Both the position numbers and the translations under genes were made by a program. 64,000 bases of DNA, from NCBI GenBank assembly GCA_947623455.1, contig OX392542.1, positions 13,647,625-13,711,624 on the forward strand, read 5' to 3'. Under the pieces are notes generated by a model. It saw only the letters and a list, made by a program, of their open reading frames with translations, was not told where the DNA came from and did not search any database. The first letter of the stretch is position 1; the number at the start of each line of letters is the position of its first letter. This document shows, piece by piece, positions 35,150-46,880 of the stretch. This DNA is from Mimachlamys varia (Eukaryota; Mollusca; Bivalvia; Pectinida; Pectinidae).

Positions 35150-36500
35150 ATTTTTCTGGAGAGAAAAGATAATCCGCCCAATATATTGGATGATAGCTAT
35201 CCTTTCATATATAAATTCACTGAAATTGATTTGGCTGTTTTTTATCAAGATATATCATTTTTGCTAGAAATTGTATTCCGGTATCCTATTGTGTTGCCTA
35301 ATCCATCTAGGCGGGAGTAAAAGAGAATTGCCCGACCTCAGATATCGTCGCCGATCCCTTAACCGTATTTCTTATCCTATCCATTACACTCCCGAGTCGC
35401 AGATGTTATTTAATCGTACTCTATCAATCCCGTTTACCGAGATAGATTTCCTAGAATTAAATGCGTTCGATTAAGTAGTGATAGAACCATAATGCAAGAA
35501 CCAGGTATAGTACACTCCTTAATACTCGATCGTCTAAAAAGTACAAAACATCTGGTCATCTTACAAATACTCCCTCCACATTAGGCCAGTTACCAGTCAT
35601 GCTGTATACAATGTATATACTGGAACCGTATTTGATTATATTAATTCCTATTACAGCATACAATTATACAAGGAAAAGTATATGGTATCTATTGCTAAAT
35701 TTTGAAAGTGCGGCATACGTCATCTTCCACAACCTTCCACCGTATATATCTGGTAAGAATTTAGTTTGCTTGTAGTACAATGTACATGACTGTAGGCATC
35801 GTTATTGGCTCAGAAATGTGTGTTGTGAACTCATGAAGTAAACAATGGCGTCACCATTTGTAATGTTGCTTTTTTTGCTGATACAAAAACGTAATAATTT
35901 CTGAGATGAAAGAGTTCTCCAATCTAAGAGTATTTTCACAGTGATTATGTAAAAAATATTAAATTTAAAGAATTTACTTTAATCTATTTTCGATGTTATT
36001 CGGCCATGGCAAAAACAAACAAATAGGAGTGTAGACTAAATAAACTGCTAAACTACACTCCGTTTTTTGTGTGTTTTGGCTCATTAATATTAAAGAAAAG
36101 ATAGAATTGCAGACAGAAATCGTACATTTCCACTGCCAATAACAGTTATGTCCTCATTGCGTTTGATGGTTGATGTTTTACCTTTCGTTTGTTGGATTCA
36201 TGTTTTTATTAATCTTTATTTGACATAGAAACTCCTTTTTTTAGTGATTGTCCGTTCTACAATTTATAATGAATTAAGTTTAATGTCATTCGATTTATAA
36301 TTTTTTCAACCATTCCTTTGTCCTATTGACCTCTCTTGTTATGATTTCATTTCAAAATATTTGATTAAATCAACATGATTTAGCAACAGGCAAGACCTAT
36401 ACAAGCTCTCTCCTGTAATGATCGGTCGTTCAAAACGTTACACAGTGAAGCCCCTGTCTTAGGACTTTATTCTCTCAAATACTCCATTCGTCCAACAATT
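35150..36500. other. Stretch without a recognised feature
   Basis: A plus-strand frame at 35271-35474 is open for 67 codons without a recognised motif. A 9-bp hairpin (GGAGTGTAG at 36026, CTACACTCC at 36053) is the only structure noted. Confidence 0.3.
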
Positions 36501-36518
36501 CTTCATTGTGCAGTTACC

Positions 36519-37192
36519 CGTCGACCTAGTCGATCGTATATACCCTGCTGAAATTGAGATTAAAGACAAAACAGACTCTCCTACATCAGCTTCTTACCTC
36601 GATATTTACGTAAACTATGACCAACATGGACAGCTTACTTCTAAGTTGTATGATACGTGACGATATCGATTTTCTTACCGTAAACTCTCCCTTTCTTGAT
36701 AGTAAAATCCCTGCTTCTCCATACTATGTTTACATGTCGCAATTGATTCGTTATTCTATGGCTTGCTCTGAATATCGAAATTTTTCTGATAGATGAACTA
36801 ACAATACAAGGATTCGAGTGATGCAGGTTGTTGAAGACTATGGACAAGTTTTATGGTCGCCATCTTGATCTCATCGAGAAATATTCTATATCTTTGTGTG
36901 ATATGAAGATGGACGCTTTTGAGTTTTGCGTATTAGTGTGCTTGCTTGTTGTGATATACACTGATGACTCGGTTCGCATTTTGAGGATTGATGTTTACTT
37001 GGATGTGACTAACATTTACATGGCGGGTGTCGTCAATGAAGCAGTAGACGCCTACTGTTTAGGAGCACCTAGTCTTATTCTCTTGTACTTTAACGAGGGT
37101 CTCCAATTAATTATTTCCTTTATTCATATTTTGCCTTTAGTTTAATCGATTTGAGTTCGGATTATGGTTTTGTTGACGCTTTGGTATCCTCC
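36519..37192 (+). pseudogene. Reverse-transcriptase retroelement remnant (copy m)
   Basis: The plus strand reads 'DLVDRIYPAEIEIKDKTDS', then 'SASYLDIYVNYDQHGQL', then 'SKLYDT' before a stop, followed in shifted frames by the YVYMSQLIRYSMACSEY block and 'KFYGRHLDLIEKYS'. An ORF at 36828-37145 runs without interruption from the thumb into the tail ('DVYLDVTNIYMAGVV'). The complete 3' terminus 'GACGCTTTGGTATCCTC' is present. It starts just downstream of the catalytic YIDD motif. Confidence 0.85.
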
Positions 37193-37199
37193 GAATTTT

Positions 37200-37600
37200 T
37201 TACCTGTATATCACACCGGCACTGCCTTTGACTTGTCTGGCTGAAAAGTGTGCTGCCAACGCTCATTGCTCTTATATAGCGCCTTTGTGGTATTTGTATC
37301 TGGTACTATTGGGACCAAAAATTACAAAAAGAGGAATACGACTATCAAACGTAAGGACAAAGCCTTATTCAGGGTTTTCTTCCACTACCACTGCTATATA
37401 TAGGGACACGGAGAGACAAAAACGACAAACCCTCATTCAACACTTTGTTCAGTATATTCTCTTTTTTTTCAACTATTTCGTTTCAATATCAATTATGCAA
37501 CTAAATGGGATGTCATTATATTGTGATCAGCTCATGTCATGTTCATTTGGTTATGCTTTGAAGCGACCTTCCGGTGTCATCATCATTAGCCGACATTATC
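37200..37600. other. Stretch without a recognised feature
   Basis: A plus-strand frame of 154 codons (37228-37692) crosses this region, but its last part is family C repeat and the remainder has no recognised domain; 'TTATATAGCGCC' at 37274 echoes the small AGCGC repeat. I do not call a gene. Confidence 0.3.
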
Positions 37601-37609
37601 TTGACATGA

Positions 37610-37860
37610 CCTATTTGTTGCTGGGGGATGAGTTTGATGTGACCGCGTTGGATTTTCTTCTAGTCTTTTTGCAGTATATTTATCTGTGGTAGCACTTGAC
37701 TGTTAAGTCGGCATCAAACCAGCACTCTCGCAAGGTGGCTTACCTGAACAAACAGCAGTCTCGAAAATACACACGCACTGAACGCACAGCAGGATTTTCA
37801 TCGTTAAATGACCTTAGCTGACGTCAGGTTGGACTATTTACGAAATAAAGTCAAACATTA
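37610..37860 (+). repeat. SINE-like family C
   Basis: 'GTGGTAGCACTTGACTGTT', 'GTCGGCATCAAACCAGCACT', 'GCAGTCTCGAAAATACACAC' and 'TCGTTAAATGACCTTAGCTG' follow the family order, with an 'AATAAAGTCAAAC' tail. Confidence 0.65.
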
Positions 37861-38774
37861 TAAACAACAAATCTTCATTTACATCTGCTGCAGTTCCTTT
37901 AGACGTTTTCATGACAACATAAATTAATATTCAATGGTTTTATTCCACAACACCGGCGGGTCACCACTGTGTGTCCACACACACCTGTGACCACGCTCCG
38001 ATGCAATAAAACCTTGACAGCTTCGTCTTTCATTATTTCGATGTGATTGATAAGCTATGGTTTCGTGAGTGACAGAATCCTGTTCTGATAATTCGCTAAC
38101 GACATTCCGGTTAGCTTATTTCTTATCATGATTTCGCAGTTCATATCATATTTTAGCGCGTTGTACATGATATGGTACATACTTTCCGTGCTTTCATGCA
38201 TGTTGGATCCGTTAATCAGATGAAAATGTAGGTTTATGGTAGACTTGACCGCCAAAACTCATGCACCTATTGCAATGCCAAAGCTAACAAAATGCGTCTC
38301 ATGTTTCTCGGATGGATTGGCAATAAAGACGGCTTCAATCAAAGTCGGAGGTGGACACAGACGGCATAGAAAACGTATAGCCACTTAGGGCTAGGGATTG
38401 TGTTCGTGTAGGGTCAAATTAAAGCATCAGTCAGCACCCTTCAGGACTTAGTCTATAGAGAACATTCAGCCATATTCTTATAATGCGTGTTCCAGGACGT
38501 CGGTCACCGTCTTTCATAACCTATATTTTTGTGCCTCTCAAAGAGGCCGCGGTCAATTACGTATTTCAATATGATTGATTACCGCTAGTCGTACTAAACA
38601 TTTGTAGGCCAACCGTTATTTATAACGTGGTAGAATGTATGTAGAGGTAGCAATCTAGAAAGCTGATCACCATCTATATTAGATAGACAAAAATAATCAA
38701 AATATTTAGGTAAGTCTTCTTTACAAATATTGTTAAGTAATGCAGGAAAAGCGTTTTGTATCAGAATGATTAAG

Positions 38775-39420
38775 TTCTACATCAGCTACTTACCTCGATT
38801 TCTACTTACACTACGACCACCATGGACAGCTTACTACTAAGATATACGATAACGTGACGATTTCAATTTTCCTATCGTTAACTTTCCATTTCTTGATAGT
38901 AACATCCCTGCTTCTCCAAACAATGGTGTTTACCTGTCGGAGTTGATTCGAAATTCTAAGGCTTGCTCTAAATATCGTCATTTTCGTGATCGATATTGAC
39001 TACTGACAAAGAAACTAACAACACAAGTATTCGAGAGATGCAGGCTGATCAGAACTATGGGCAAGTGTCATGGCCGCCATCTTTGTCCCATTGAAATATT
39101 CTGTAATTTTGTTTGATTTGAAGATGGACGCTTTTGAACAATCTCATTAGAGTGTTTACTTGTTGTGATTGGCAATGAAATTCGGCTCTCATTTTGAGAA
39201 CTTGATGTTTACTTCGATGTGACAAAGATATACAAATGTACATGGCGGGGGTCGCCAATGAAGCAGAAGACGATTACTCTTCCAGAACACCTGGCTTTAT
39301 TCTCTTGTACTTTTACAATGGTCTCCATGTAAATCTTTCCTTTGTTCTTATTTTGCCCCTGGTTTAATCGATTTTGAGTTCGGATTATGATTGTGTTAAC
39401 GCTCCGTTATTCTCTTATTT
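38775..39420 (+). pseudogene. Reverse-transcriptase retroelement remnant (copy n)
   Basis: It begins at 'CTACATCAGCTACTTACCTC' (the SATYLD segment after the YIDD motif), then 'LHYDHHGQLTTK', the diverged NFPFLDSNIP region, a degraded SQLIR.SKACSKY block and the full tail to 'CTCCGTTATTCTCTTATTT'. There are multiple stops. A 6-base insertion near 39235 gives the repeated 'ACAAATGTACATGGCGG'. Confidence 0.8.
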
Positions 39421-39638
39421 ATTTTTATTACACATGTTTTGTGTAAGCTTATAAACTTTTCCCTTGTAAACGTTTCTCTTGTCTTAGGATTTTAATTTCT
39501 TTTAATGTACGTTCGGTTTCTTCCCGGTGGATTAAACGAACTTTAACAAAATAAATAGTTTTTCTTCCTGATATATATAATGTCCTGTTGTTTGGTCTAA
39601 AATCATGCGTGGCGATGATATGAGAATCGTAGTTATAT

Positions 39639-39727
39639 TTCTTAACCTTGGTTTATCCCAGTGATATTTCTAATCTTTGTTTTATCCCAGAAAAAATTCT
39701 AAACCTTTTTAACCCCAGTGATATTTT
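39639..39727. repeat. Three ~29-bp tandem units
   Basis: 'TTCTTAACCTTGGTTTATCC' 'CAGTGATAT' is repeated three times with substitutions, directly before the T-run that borders retroelement copy o. Confidence 0.7.
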
Positions 39728-39736
39728 TTTTTTTTT

Positions 39737-39930
39737 AGAAAATATCAAAGCGTCAACAAAACCATTATCCGAACTCAAAATGGATTAAACTAGAGGCAAA
39801 ATAAGAACAAAGGAAAGATTTATATGGACACTCGTAAAAGCACAATAGAATAAGACCAGGTGTTCCGGAAGAGTACGCGTCTGCTGCTTCGACGACACCC
39901 GCCATGTAAATCTTGGTCACATCCAAATAA
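39737..39930 (-). pseudogene. Retroelement 3' fragment (copy o)
   Basis: It carries the terminal block in reverse ('AATATCAAAGCGTCAACAAA', 'GAACTCAAAATGGATTAAAC', 'GGTGTTCCGGAAGAGTACGC', 'CGACGACACCCGCCATGTAA'), ending at 'TCTTGGTCACATCCAA'. It faces copy n tail to tail across about 320 bases. Confidence 0.8.
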
Positions 39931-39939
39931 TTATTGTTT

Positions 39940-41200
39940 TACCGATGTGATTACCCCCACGATTTACATTTACAAAAAAAATAATCATAACATCAAAAAG
40001 TCGATACATCAAGTACGAAAAAGCAAGAACCAAAAGGATTTATACATAAAACAGTATACACCGTTTTCTTTTTAATTGCCGAATTGCGTATTAATTAAAT
40101 AAAAATTGATAAAGAGATTACAGCAAAAAGTGGAAGTCACCTATTGATATTCCAACATATCAATATTTTTGCATCAGAATATTAAAACACATTTTGTTAA
40201 TGAGAGAAAACTGAGTAAATAGAGAAAAAAGAGAAAAATGAAATTGAAAAAAAAAAAAAAAATCTAAATGAGGTTTGTCATCTAGAGAGCACAAATGCCA
40301 AATGTGGTCTACGTATCATAATCATGTTGCTATCAATGTATCCATCGTACGTCATAACTTAATTCTGCCAGATACTGGTGGTGTAAGTGAAATTGACATA
40401 AAATTGAACAGCTTCGTGAAGCACACAGGATTTAATCATCTTTCTACGTAGATGGAATTATATCACAAAGCTTTTTCTCATTGAATTTATGTTAGATAAT
40501 GTTTTAAACAAGATCGATTTTTGTCATTGGTAGAATAGAAGCTGACTTTGTTTGTGCGGAGGGAATCGAGATTCTCGACGTATAATTATAATCTAAATGA
40601 ATTCCAAGCGGCGGGCGTTACTCAGTTTAAGGGTTAATGCATTAAGATGCTATATCAAATGTCAGATCCTTGATTTTAGCGGCGGTTTTTTTTATTTTCG
40701 AAACCTTATTCACGTTACGTCAGGAAGTTTGTTTTAAAAAGGAAGTGTACAATACCATAACAGAAATGACTGACATGCGAAATATAAAAGTATATCTTGA
40801 TTGACATTTTGAATTTAACAAACGTCTCTATATCCTATCAATGAATGTGATTTAGATTGTTTGAGAATATCTGCGTAAATCGTGACTTTGTCTATGGTAT
40901 GTTGCGTTCGGTCAATTCGTGATATTTTTTCGGAGCAAAGTTTGCATTTGTATGTATGTTAGTGCATATATATTGATCACTATGTTGTGTAAGGTGCGTG
41001 GAGTTGTCCTCATACTTTGTGTGCGTGTGTTTGATTTCAAGTCAAGCAGAACTGAATTGAAATATGGAATTAGATGTCATGTGTTGTGAAAAAACCTGAA
41101 TAAAGAAATAATTATAAAAAAGTGTCGAGGAGTCTCATTTCAGGCTTAAAATGGAAAAAAACATGATGTATCATATTCACAAAGTGTAAACCGGAATTCC
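39940..41200. other. Stretch without a recognised feature
   Basis: AT-rich with A-runs; no recurrent repeat or useful frame. Confidence 0.3.
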
Positions 41201-41223
41201 CAACAGCTGGATAAAAAGTTTCA

Positions 41224-41730
41224 AGGCTTTTCTGTGAAAACAAAAACACACATCCAATAGCGGAATATCCTATTGGTTTGATTGCGTTCCAATTGACCAG
41301 GCGTGAGTAACATGGTTGAGGCCAAATGAAAATCAACTTGAGATTTCATACAATTACTAGGGGGTTCACCGACATAATGATACATCGTCCACGCCGTATA
41401 GCATTTGATTGCATTCGCGACAAATCGAAATTCTTTGTCTAGGAGCGTTGTTAAGGCAATAGCATTTATTTTAAAATAATTCAAGCATTCGTCAGGTCTT
41501 CTTATAAAGGTTGGCTTCTCTAGAAACGCTTTCGGAAACGATATCAATTTGCTTGGGAAATTAGTTTCTGCACAATGTTCATTTTCACTATATTTTATTT
41601 CGCTCTGTATAAAGGAATTAAGTCCACACCGAACAACACATGACCTTTCAAATTGACACCTTTTCTTTCTTCGCGAAACCCAACAATTGGATAGGTCATT
41701 TCCATATGGTCGGCTTGGGAATGCGACATT
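41224..41730 (-). other. Longest stop-free frame in the window (169 codons), unassigned
   Basis: On the minus strand codons from 41730 to 41224 contain no stop, bounded by TGA upstream (41731-41733) and TGA at 41221-41223. The first third is cysteine- and basic-rich ('CWVSRRKKRCQFERSCVV' with further C residues); the remainder is mixed ('RRPDECLNYFKINAIALTTL', 'TAWTMYHYVGEPPSNC', 'STMLLTPGQLERNQTNRIF'). A second frame from ATG at about 41724 also reads protein-like for 44 codons ('YPIVGFREERKGVNLKGHVL'). There is no in-frame ATG at the start, so it would have to be an internal or last exon, a pseudogene or chance. I recognise no family. It has no second copy in the window, unlike the transposon fragments. 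Confidence 0.25.
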
Positions 41731-41739
41731 TCAAGAATT

Positions 41740-42930
41740 GCAACCAAATGAAAGCAAAAACGAGCCGACGATTCTGACGTATAAAAGGATTACCTAAGTG
41801 CAATGAAAAGTATATAACTTAATATGTACTTGAAGATAATATAAAAAAAAACGACGAAAAGAAACAAATCGTTTTATATACGGTTTACTTGTAATCTTCA
41901 TATTAGTTAAAGGAAAACTTATCTAAGCGTGCAATTGACATTGAAGGAAATTGTGTTGCTAATCGATTAAATAACTCAAACACCTGCATTTGTACATACT
42001 GTATATACGAAATAATAATAATATTAATTCGAGGTTCTTATATACCCTCATACTTACTGTAACGTTCAACAGTTTCTACCACTGCCCAATTAAGTACTAT
42101 AACCTAATAATTCATTTTATCCAGTTAAACAGTCGCGACAATAAAATCAAATGATTAGCAGGTGAAATACTAAGCATGGTGTCACATCTTTCTTAATTAA
42201 GAAGCAACACACAAAAGTCCCTATCAATGTCGAGCAACGACAAGAAGGCTAGTGCGGCAATATGTCATGTCTTGCATACATTTATTACGCAAATTTAAAC
42301 TTACTTTCTAGTGACAGAACGGTAAGTAAATCACAACAGATTCAAATTAAATTTGTTACATATTGTATTCAAATAAGGTTTATTGATTTTCGAAACTTTT
42401 ATGCTAGTATTTCACTAGAGCTGAAAATTGGCTTGAATGACTTCAAGGCCAGCCCAGGACTACTTTCGTAAAAAGCTTTTCTTATATGAATAAAAATCTG
42501 GAATCGGACCGTTTTCTCTTATCTGTACCAGGCCACGACCAGCGGTAGGGAGCCGTTCTTAACCGACCACGGGGAAAATCAATTGCACTGATTTATCATT
42601 AGATATTGCTTTTATGAGACATGAACTGGTCATGATGAGATATTTGGCGAAATAAATAATCTGTTCCTCAGAAAAAGATGAATGGATATTCCGGCTTGTA
42701 CTGTTCGGATACTGCCTGATAAGGGTTACCACTTATACGATATTGTTAACGGTATTCTATAGACGCTATCGATTAATACTCTCCAGAAAATCACTAGACT
42801 AACTAAATGGGCGTTTGTTGGGTCACCAAGTAAAGATAGCTACTCTAGGTTCACGATATAAAACAGTGCTTAAATATTTTTTCTGTGTGTTTTTTAAACA
42901 TTTTTACCTTAGTTGCAAATAAGGCGCTAA
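41740..42930. other. Stretch without a recognised feature
   Basis: No repeat family member or exon recognised. 42.49-42.58 kb is locally GC-richer. Confidence 0.3.
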
Positions 42931-42934
42931 ACAA

Positions 42935-43700
42935 TACAAGAGGAACATTGGCCTAAGCGGACACCTTATTAATCTCAATTGAACTAAAAGAAGAATATCA
43001 ACCCAAAAATAAAAAACAATATACAAACTATGCTAAAAAATGATTATGGGCCACTAATGCACCACCTAACAGACTCTTTTTCCTAAACATATGGTTTTTT
43101 TCATTAATATGTCAAAAACTAGGATTATATTAAAAAAATGTATGTATGCCCAAGCATCCCCTCCCTCCCCACAAAATAAAGAGGCAAAAAAAAAAATTTA
43201 AACAATGGGCCTTACCTGACTGACTTTGTCCAATATCTCATTGACCAAATAATCAAGAAATGGACCAATTGGTAATGAGACTGCACACGTCCATAAACTC
43301 TAAAATGTATAACTGGGTATCTCCCGTTGTCGTCCTCATCTGTGACCCCATTGATATAAGGCTGCATATCAAGTTTTGTCATAATCTGTTCACTTCTTTT
43401 AAAAGATAACCTACAATGTAACATACACATATGCTGCACCTTTTAAATTAAGTAATACTCTTTTGAAGTTATTTCGGGTTTACATGGCCTTATGTTACTA
43501 AATGTACAAAGTACTCTGTAACTTACAATCAAGTATGTCGCCTTGTCAGATTTATCTGAGATCTTCGAGAATTAATTGATATAAGGCTGCATACTTTGTT
43601 TCATCAAAATCTGTTTTCAAGCTTTGAACCTCCACAGTTGTTCGCCAGAAAAAGCTTATGGACGAGGACGAAGGTAAAACGACTAAATGTCAGCTGACCT
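42935..43700 (+). repeat. Composite modular repeat (family F-like)
   Basis: It opens with 'CAAGAGGAACATTGGCCTAA' 'GCGGACACC', the same opening as 5.80 kb. The segment 'TTGATATAAGGCTGCATA' occurs at about 43350 and again at about 43576, each followed by 'TTT..TCA.AATCTGTT', showing internal duplication. A family B end (reverse, 43418-43458, 'ACACATATGCTGCACC') lies inside it. Confidence 0.55.
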
Positions 43701-44095
43701 AAAAAATCCAAAATAATTCCTCTGCACGTTTCAAACAGTGGCAAATGATAGACGAGAACAATAGTTAAAAACAAAAAATAGTTAAAATGTTCAATTTATT
43801 TTCTTCAATATTATGATTTTGCATCATATGAGATAAGGACGTGTCTCCATGGGCATTTTGTTAGCATACATGTGTGAGTGCCCCAAGCACAGAGCGCGTA
43901 AGAATTGTACTTGCTACCGCCATTACATTTTAATATTTCACTAAATAGGAGTCTAAGTAAGAGATTCTATCTGTTCTCTTTTTCTTGACATATTTTTCGC
44001 CTTAATGTTTTCATTGTCACACTCTCATGTTTGGTCTTTTGTAGGGCGTTTGCCTCTGTAAAGACTTTGGAGATTACTCGGGAGATCGTCCTTAA

Positions 44096-44575
44096 GTGTT
44101 TACATGTCGCAGTTGATTCGTTATTCTAGGGCTTGCTCTGAATATCGCGATTTTCGTGATAGATGTCGACTGCTGACGAACAAACTTACGGCACAGGGAT
44201 TCGAGAAATGCAGGTTGATGAAGACTATGGGCAGGTTTTGTGGTCGCCATCTTGATATCATCGAGAAATATTCTGTATCTTTGTGTGATATGAAGATGGA
44301 CGATTTAGAGATTGCTAGTTAGTGTTTTTACTTGTTGTAATGGCAATAATGACTCGGTTATCATTTTGAAGATTGATGCTTACTTGGATGTGACCAAGAT
44401 TTACATGGCGGATGTCGTCGATGAAGCAGAAGACGCTTACTCTTCCGGAACACCTGGTCTTATTATCTTGTGCTTTTACGAGAGTCTCCATGTAAATCTT
44501 TCCTTTGTTCCTATTTTGCCCCTAGTTTAATCGATTTTGAGTTCGGATCATGGTTTTGTTGACGCTTTGGTATTC
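44096..44575 (+). pseudogene. Retroelement fragment (copy p), RT C-terminus plus tail
   Basis: The ORF at 44104-44322 gives 'MSQLIRYSRACSEYRDFRDR', then 'CRLLTNKL' and 'CGRHLDIIEKYSVSLCDMKM'. An ORF in the next frame (44312-44530) carries the tail reading 'DVYL'-like residues and DEAEDAYSSGTPG. The 3' terminus 'GACGCTTTGGTATTCC' is intact. Its 5' end abuts 'GAGATCGTCCTTAAG', which resembles a family C tail, suggesting insertion into or next to that SINE. Confidence 0.85.
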
Positions 44576-44594
44576 CTGATTTTATTTTTTTTCC

Positions 44595-44665
44595 CGTTAT
44601 AGCTGTCCATAGTGCTTTCTCGCTGAAATACCATTTTGAAGGCGCCCAGCAACACAGCATTCGTT
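44595..44665 (-). repeat. Family C fragment
   Basis: 'TAGTGCTTTCTCGCTGAAAT' 'ACCATTTTGAAGGCGCC' matches the reversed middle module seen at 32.7 kb. Confidence 0.5.
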
Positions 44666-44679
44666 CCGGTTACGAGTGG

Positions 44680-46250
44680 TATATAAATCAATACAAATAT
44701 ATTTTATTTGAAATTTTAAATAAACATTACACGTTGGTTCGAGATATACAATCATATTTATAATTGTTTGAGAACCTGTAAATTACAATAAGCATTATGA
44801 ATATACATGTATGCAATGACATGAAGAATCTTATGCTCTCATTAAAAAATCGTCGTATTTGTAATATGTCTTAAAGAAAGAAAAGTTGCATAGTAAATGC
44901 ATAAGTCTTAGAGTACATTAAGTTCGAGTGTGTTCGACATAAACAACCATATGTATCATTGTTTAAAAACCTATAAATAACACTTTACAATAAGTATTTT
45001 GAATTGTACAGTATTATGACGAGTCGCTTGCTCACAACGAAGTTTTCATCGTATCTTTAATATGTCACAAAGAAAGAATCGCTCAAAGTAAATCCTTAAT
45101 ATTAATACACTAAGTTAACACGGCCAGGGTGTGCAGTTGATCTGTCAGAATAAGTGACAATTTGATTAAACTGAAGGGGATAACCAACCGCATTGAGCTA
45201 CTATGTAAACACTATAGGCATCTCTCGTTGACAACCTTGTCAGAAAGCTAACTTTCCTATGACATTGAACGCACCCTTGACTTTACTTCCCACTAATAGG
45301 ATCTGAACGGCAGTAATTGGTAACCTCTTAATGACAATTATCAGACAATACATGTGGGCCATTAATGTCATTCTGGATTAAAAATCTGAATTGCGGAGAA
45401 ATGGAGAAGATTTTACTGTGAATCACATATACTGTTCTTCCAATGCCTATGGACATTGTTTTGAAAAATTAGTTTCCAACTGGTTGATCAATAAAAACAA
45501 CCTTGGCCCCTGAATGATATTCTTTCATTGTTCCGAAGTGATACGTAGTCTGTTTCCTGATATATTCAGATTTGATATTGAACATGATTTTAAAACAAGA
45601 TTATTTGTGATGCATGGTCGGTAACAAGGCGGTACCTTGTTGATCTGTTTGGATTTATTAAAAAACATATTAAAAAATCTCTCATAATTTGAATATTTGT
45701 TTGCTTTCAAAATGGTATTTTTGTTTAATAATGGTCACTGAATAATCGTTGCCGAGGAAAACACATCTGAATCAGTGAATGGTACATTTAATACATGCCA
45801 ACAACATAAACTAGTTTCAATTTCATAATAAAACAACTCGTAATATTTTTTTTATTTAGTTGTTCTTTAGGCTTAAAAAATGTTGATGTAAGGACATGCC
45901 TGCATATTGGTTCAATATCTTCGGGCAACTGCGGGCATACTACCGTAAACCCAGCGAAAATGGGGTACGATCCTTATGTTTACATCATTATCAAGTTTTA
46001 AGTGTTATGCGAAGGAAAAAAAAAAACATTCGAAGCGGGTTGCTATGATGGCAACTACGATGGCGTTGGTTGCCAAGAGAATATAGTCCCATTGAATTTT
46101 ATCAATACTTTGGTAAGTTTAGAAAATACACAGTGAACAACACTATTTTTCTTCATTATATCATTTGTAAATTTCGTATTAAATAATATTACTATCATTT
46201 AGAATGTATTTCTTTATTTATAACGGTCGTTATGTACATGCATTGACACA
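44680..46250. other. Stretch without a recognised feature
   Basis: AT-rich; 44.74-44.80 and 44.94-45.00 kb share a weak 'CATAT.TATAATTGTTT.A.AACCT' similarity, perhaps an old duplication. No coding feature recognised. Confidence 0.3.
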
Positions 46251-46258
46251 GTGATCTG

Positions 46259-46291
46259 GTTGTGACGCTGTCCGACGTCGGACGTCACAAC
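46259..46291. other. Perfect nested palindrome with CRE-like sites
   Basis: GTTGTGACG (46259-46267) pairs exactly with CGTCACAAC (46283-46291), enclosing the 12-base palindrome TCCGACGTCGGA. It is followed within 15 bases by a strong ATG context, GCCGCCATG, opening a 32-codon frame. It is GC-rich in an AT-rich surround. Confidence 0.7.
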
Positions 46292-46756
46292 TGCAGGGCG
46301 CCGCCATGTTTGCGTTACCATCCAAGAACTGCCTCAACCTGTCCTTAATTTTTGTATACGATTATATTGGAAGGACATGTCTTCCTAAACTACTGCTGGT
46401 ATGATAGAGGATATGATATGCTGCCAAAACTGGTGCAAATGCCTTTGCTTAGTAATAAAACATGCTTCAATACAAAAAAGGATGAAACGACGAATTAGCA
46501 TAGTAATCAATTCAGAAAAAAGAAGTTGTATAAAGAGTGAAAAGTATTGACTTTGTTCAAAAAGAAAAGGAAAAAGGTTTCACCCAAATTTTCAGTGTCA
46601 CAAATATCATGTAGTTCCCAAAACGTGATAGTTCTGTTTACTGCATGCTGATTTAAGATGTGTCTTATTTAATATTCTGACTTTTTCAATTCATAATTAC
46701 AGAGACATCAATGAGCTGTTGTCCCTTATGACCTCGGGCGTTTATCTCCCCCTCCA

Positions 46757-46775
46757 CCCCCCCCCCCCCCCCCCC
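46757..46775 (+). repeat. Poly-C tract (19 C)
   Basis: An uninterrupted C run inside a C/T-rich stretch (46745-46780). The complementary strand could form G-quadruplex-type structures, and assembly length errors are likely. Confidence 0.9.
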
Positions 46776-46807
46776 TCCTTCACCAACCGATGTTTGCGTC
46801 ACTGACT

Positions 46808-46880
46808 CATTTTTACGGCATACTGTATCTATTACTAAATTTAAATGGTGCAGCATATGCATAAGTTTCGTCGTTTCTTT
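46808..46880 (+). repeat. Family B 3' fragment
   Basis: 'ACGGCATACTGTATCTATTA' 'CTAAATTTAAATGGTGCAGC' 'ATATGC' ending near 'TTTCGTCGTTTC'. It is 5'-truncated just after the C/T tract. Confidence 0.7.

Noticed and set aside
36026..36070. Hairpin followed by T-run, resembling a bacterial terminator
   Set aside because: The window is eukaryotic and there is no gene upstream; a 9-bp hairpin is unremarkable here.
37228..37692. 154-codon plus-strand frame
   Set aside because: Its C-terminal part is SINE family C and the rest has no domain; the frame starts just after a retroelement tail. Kept only as an unremarkable stretch.
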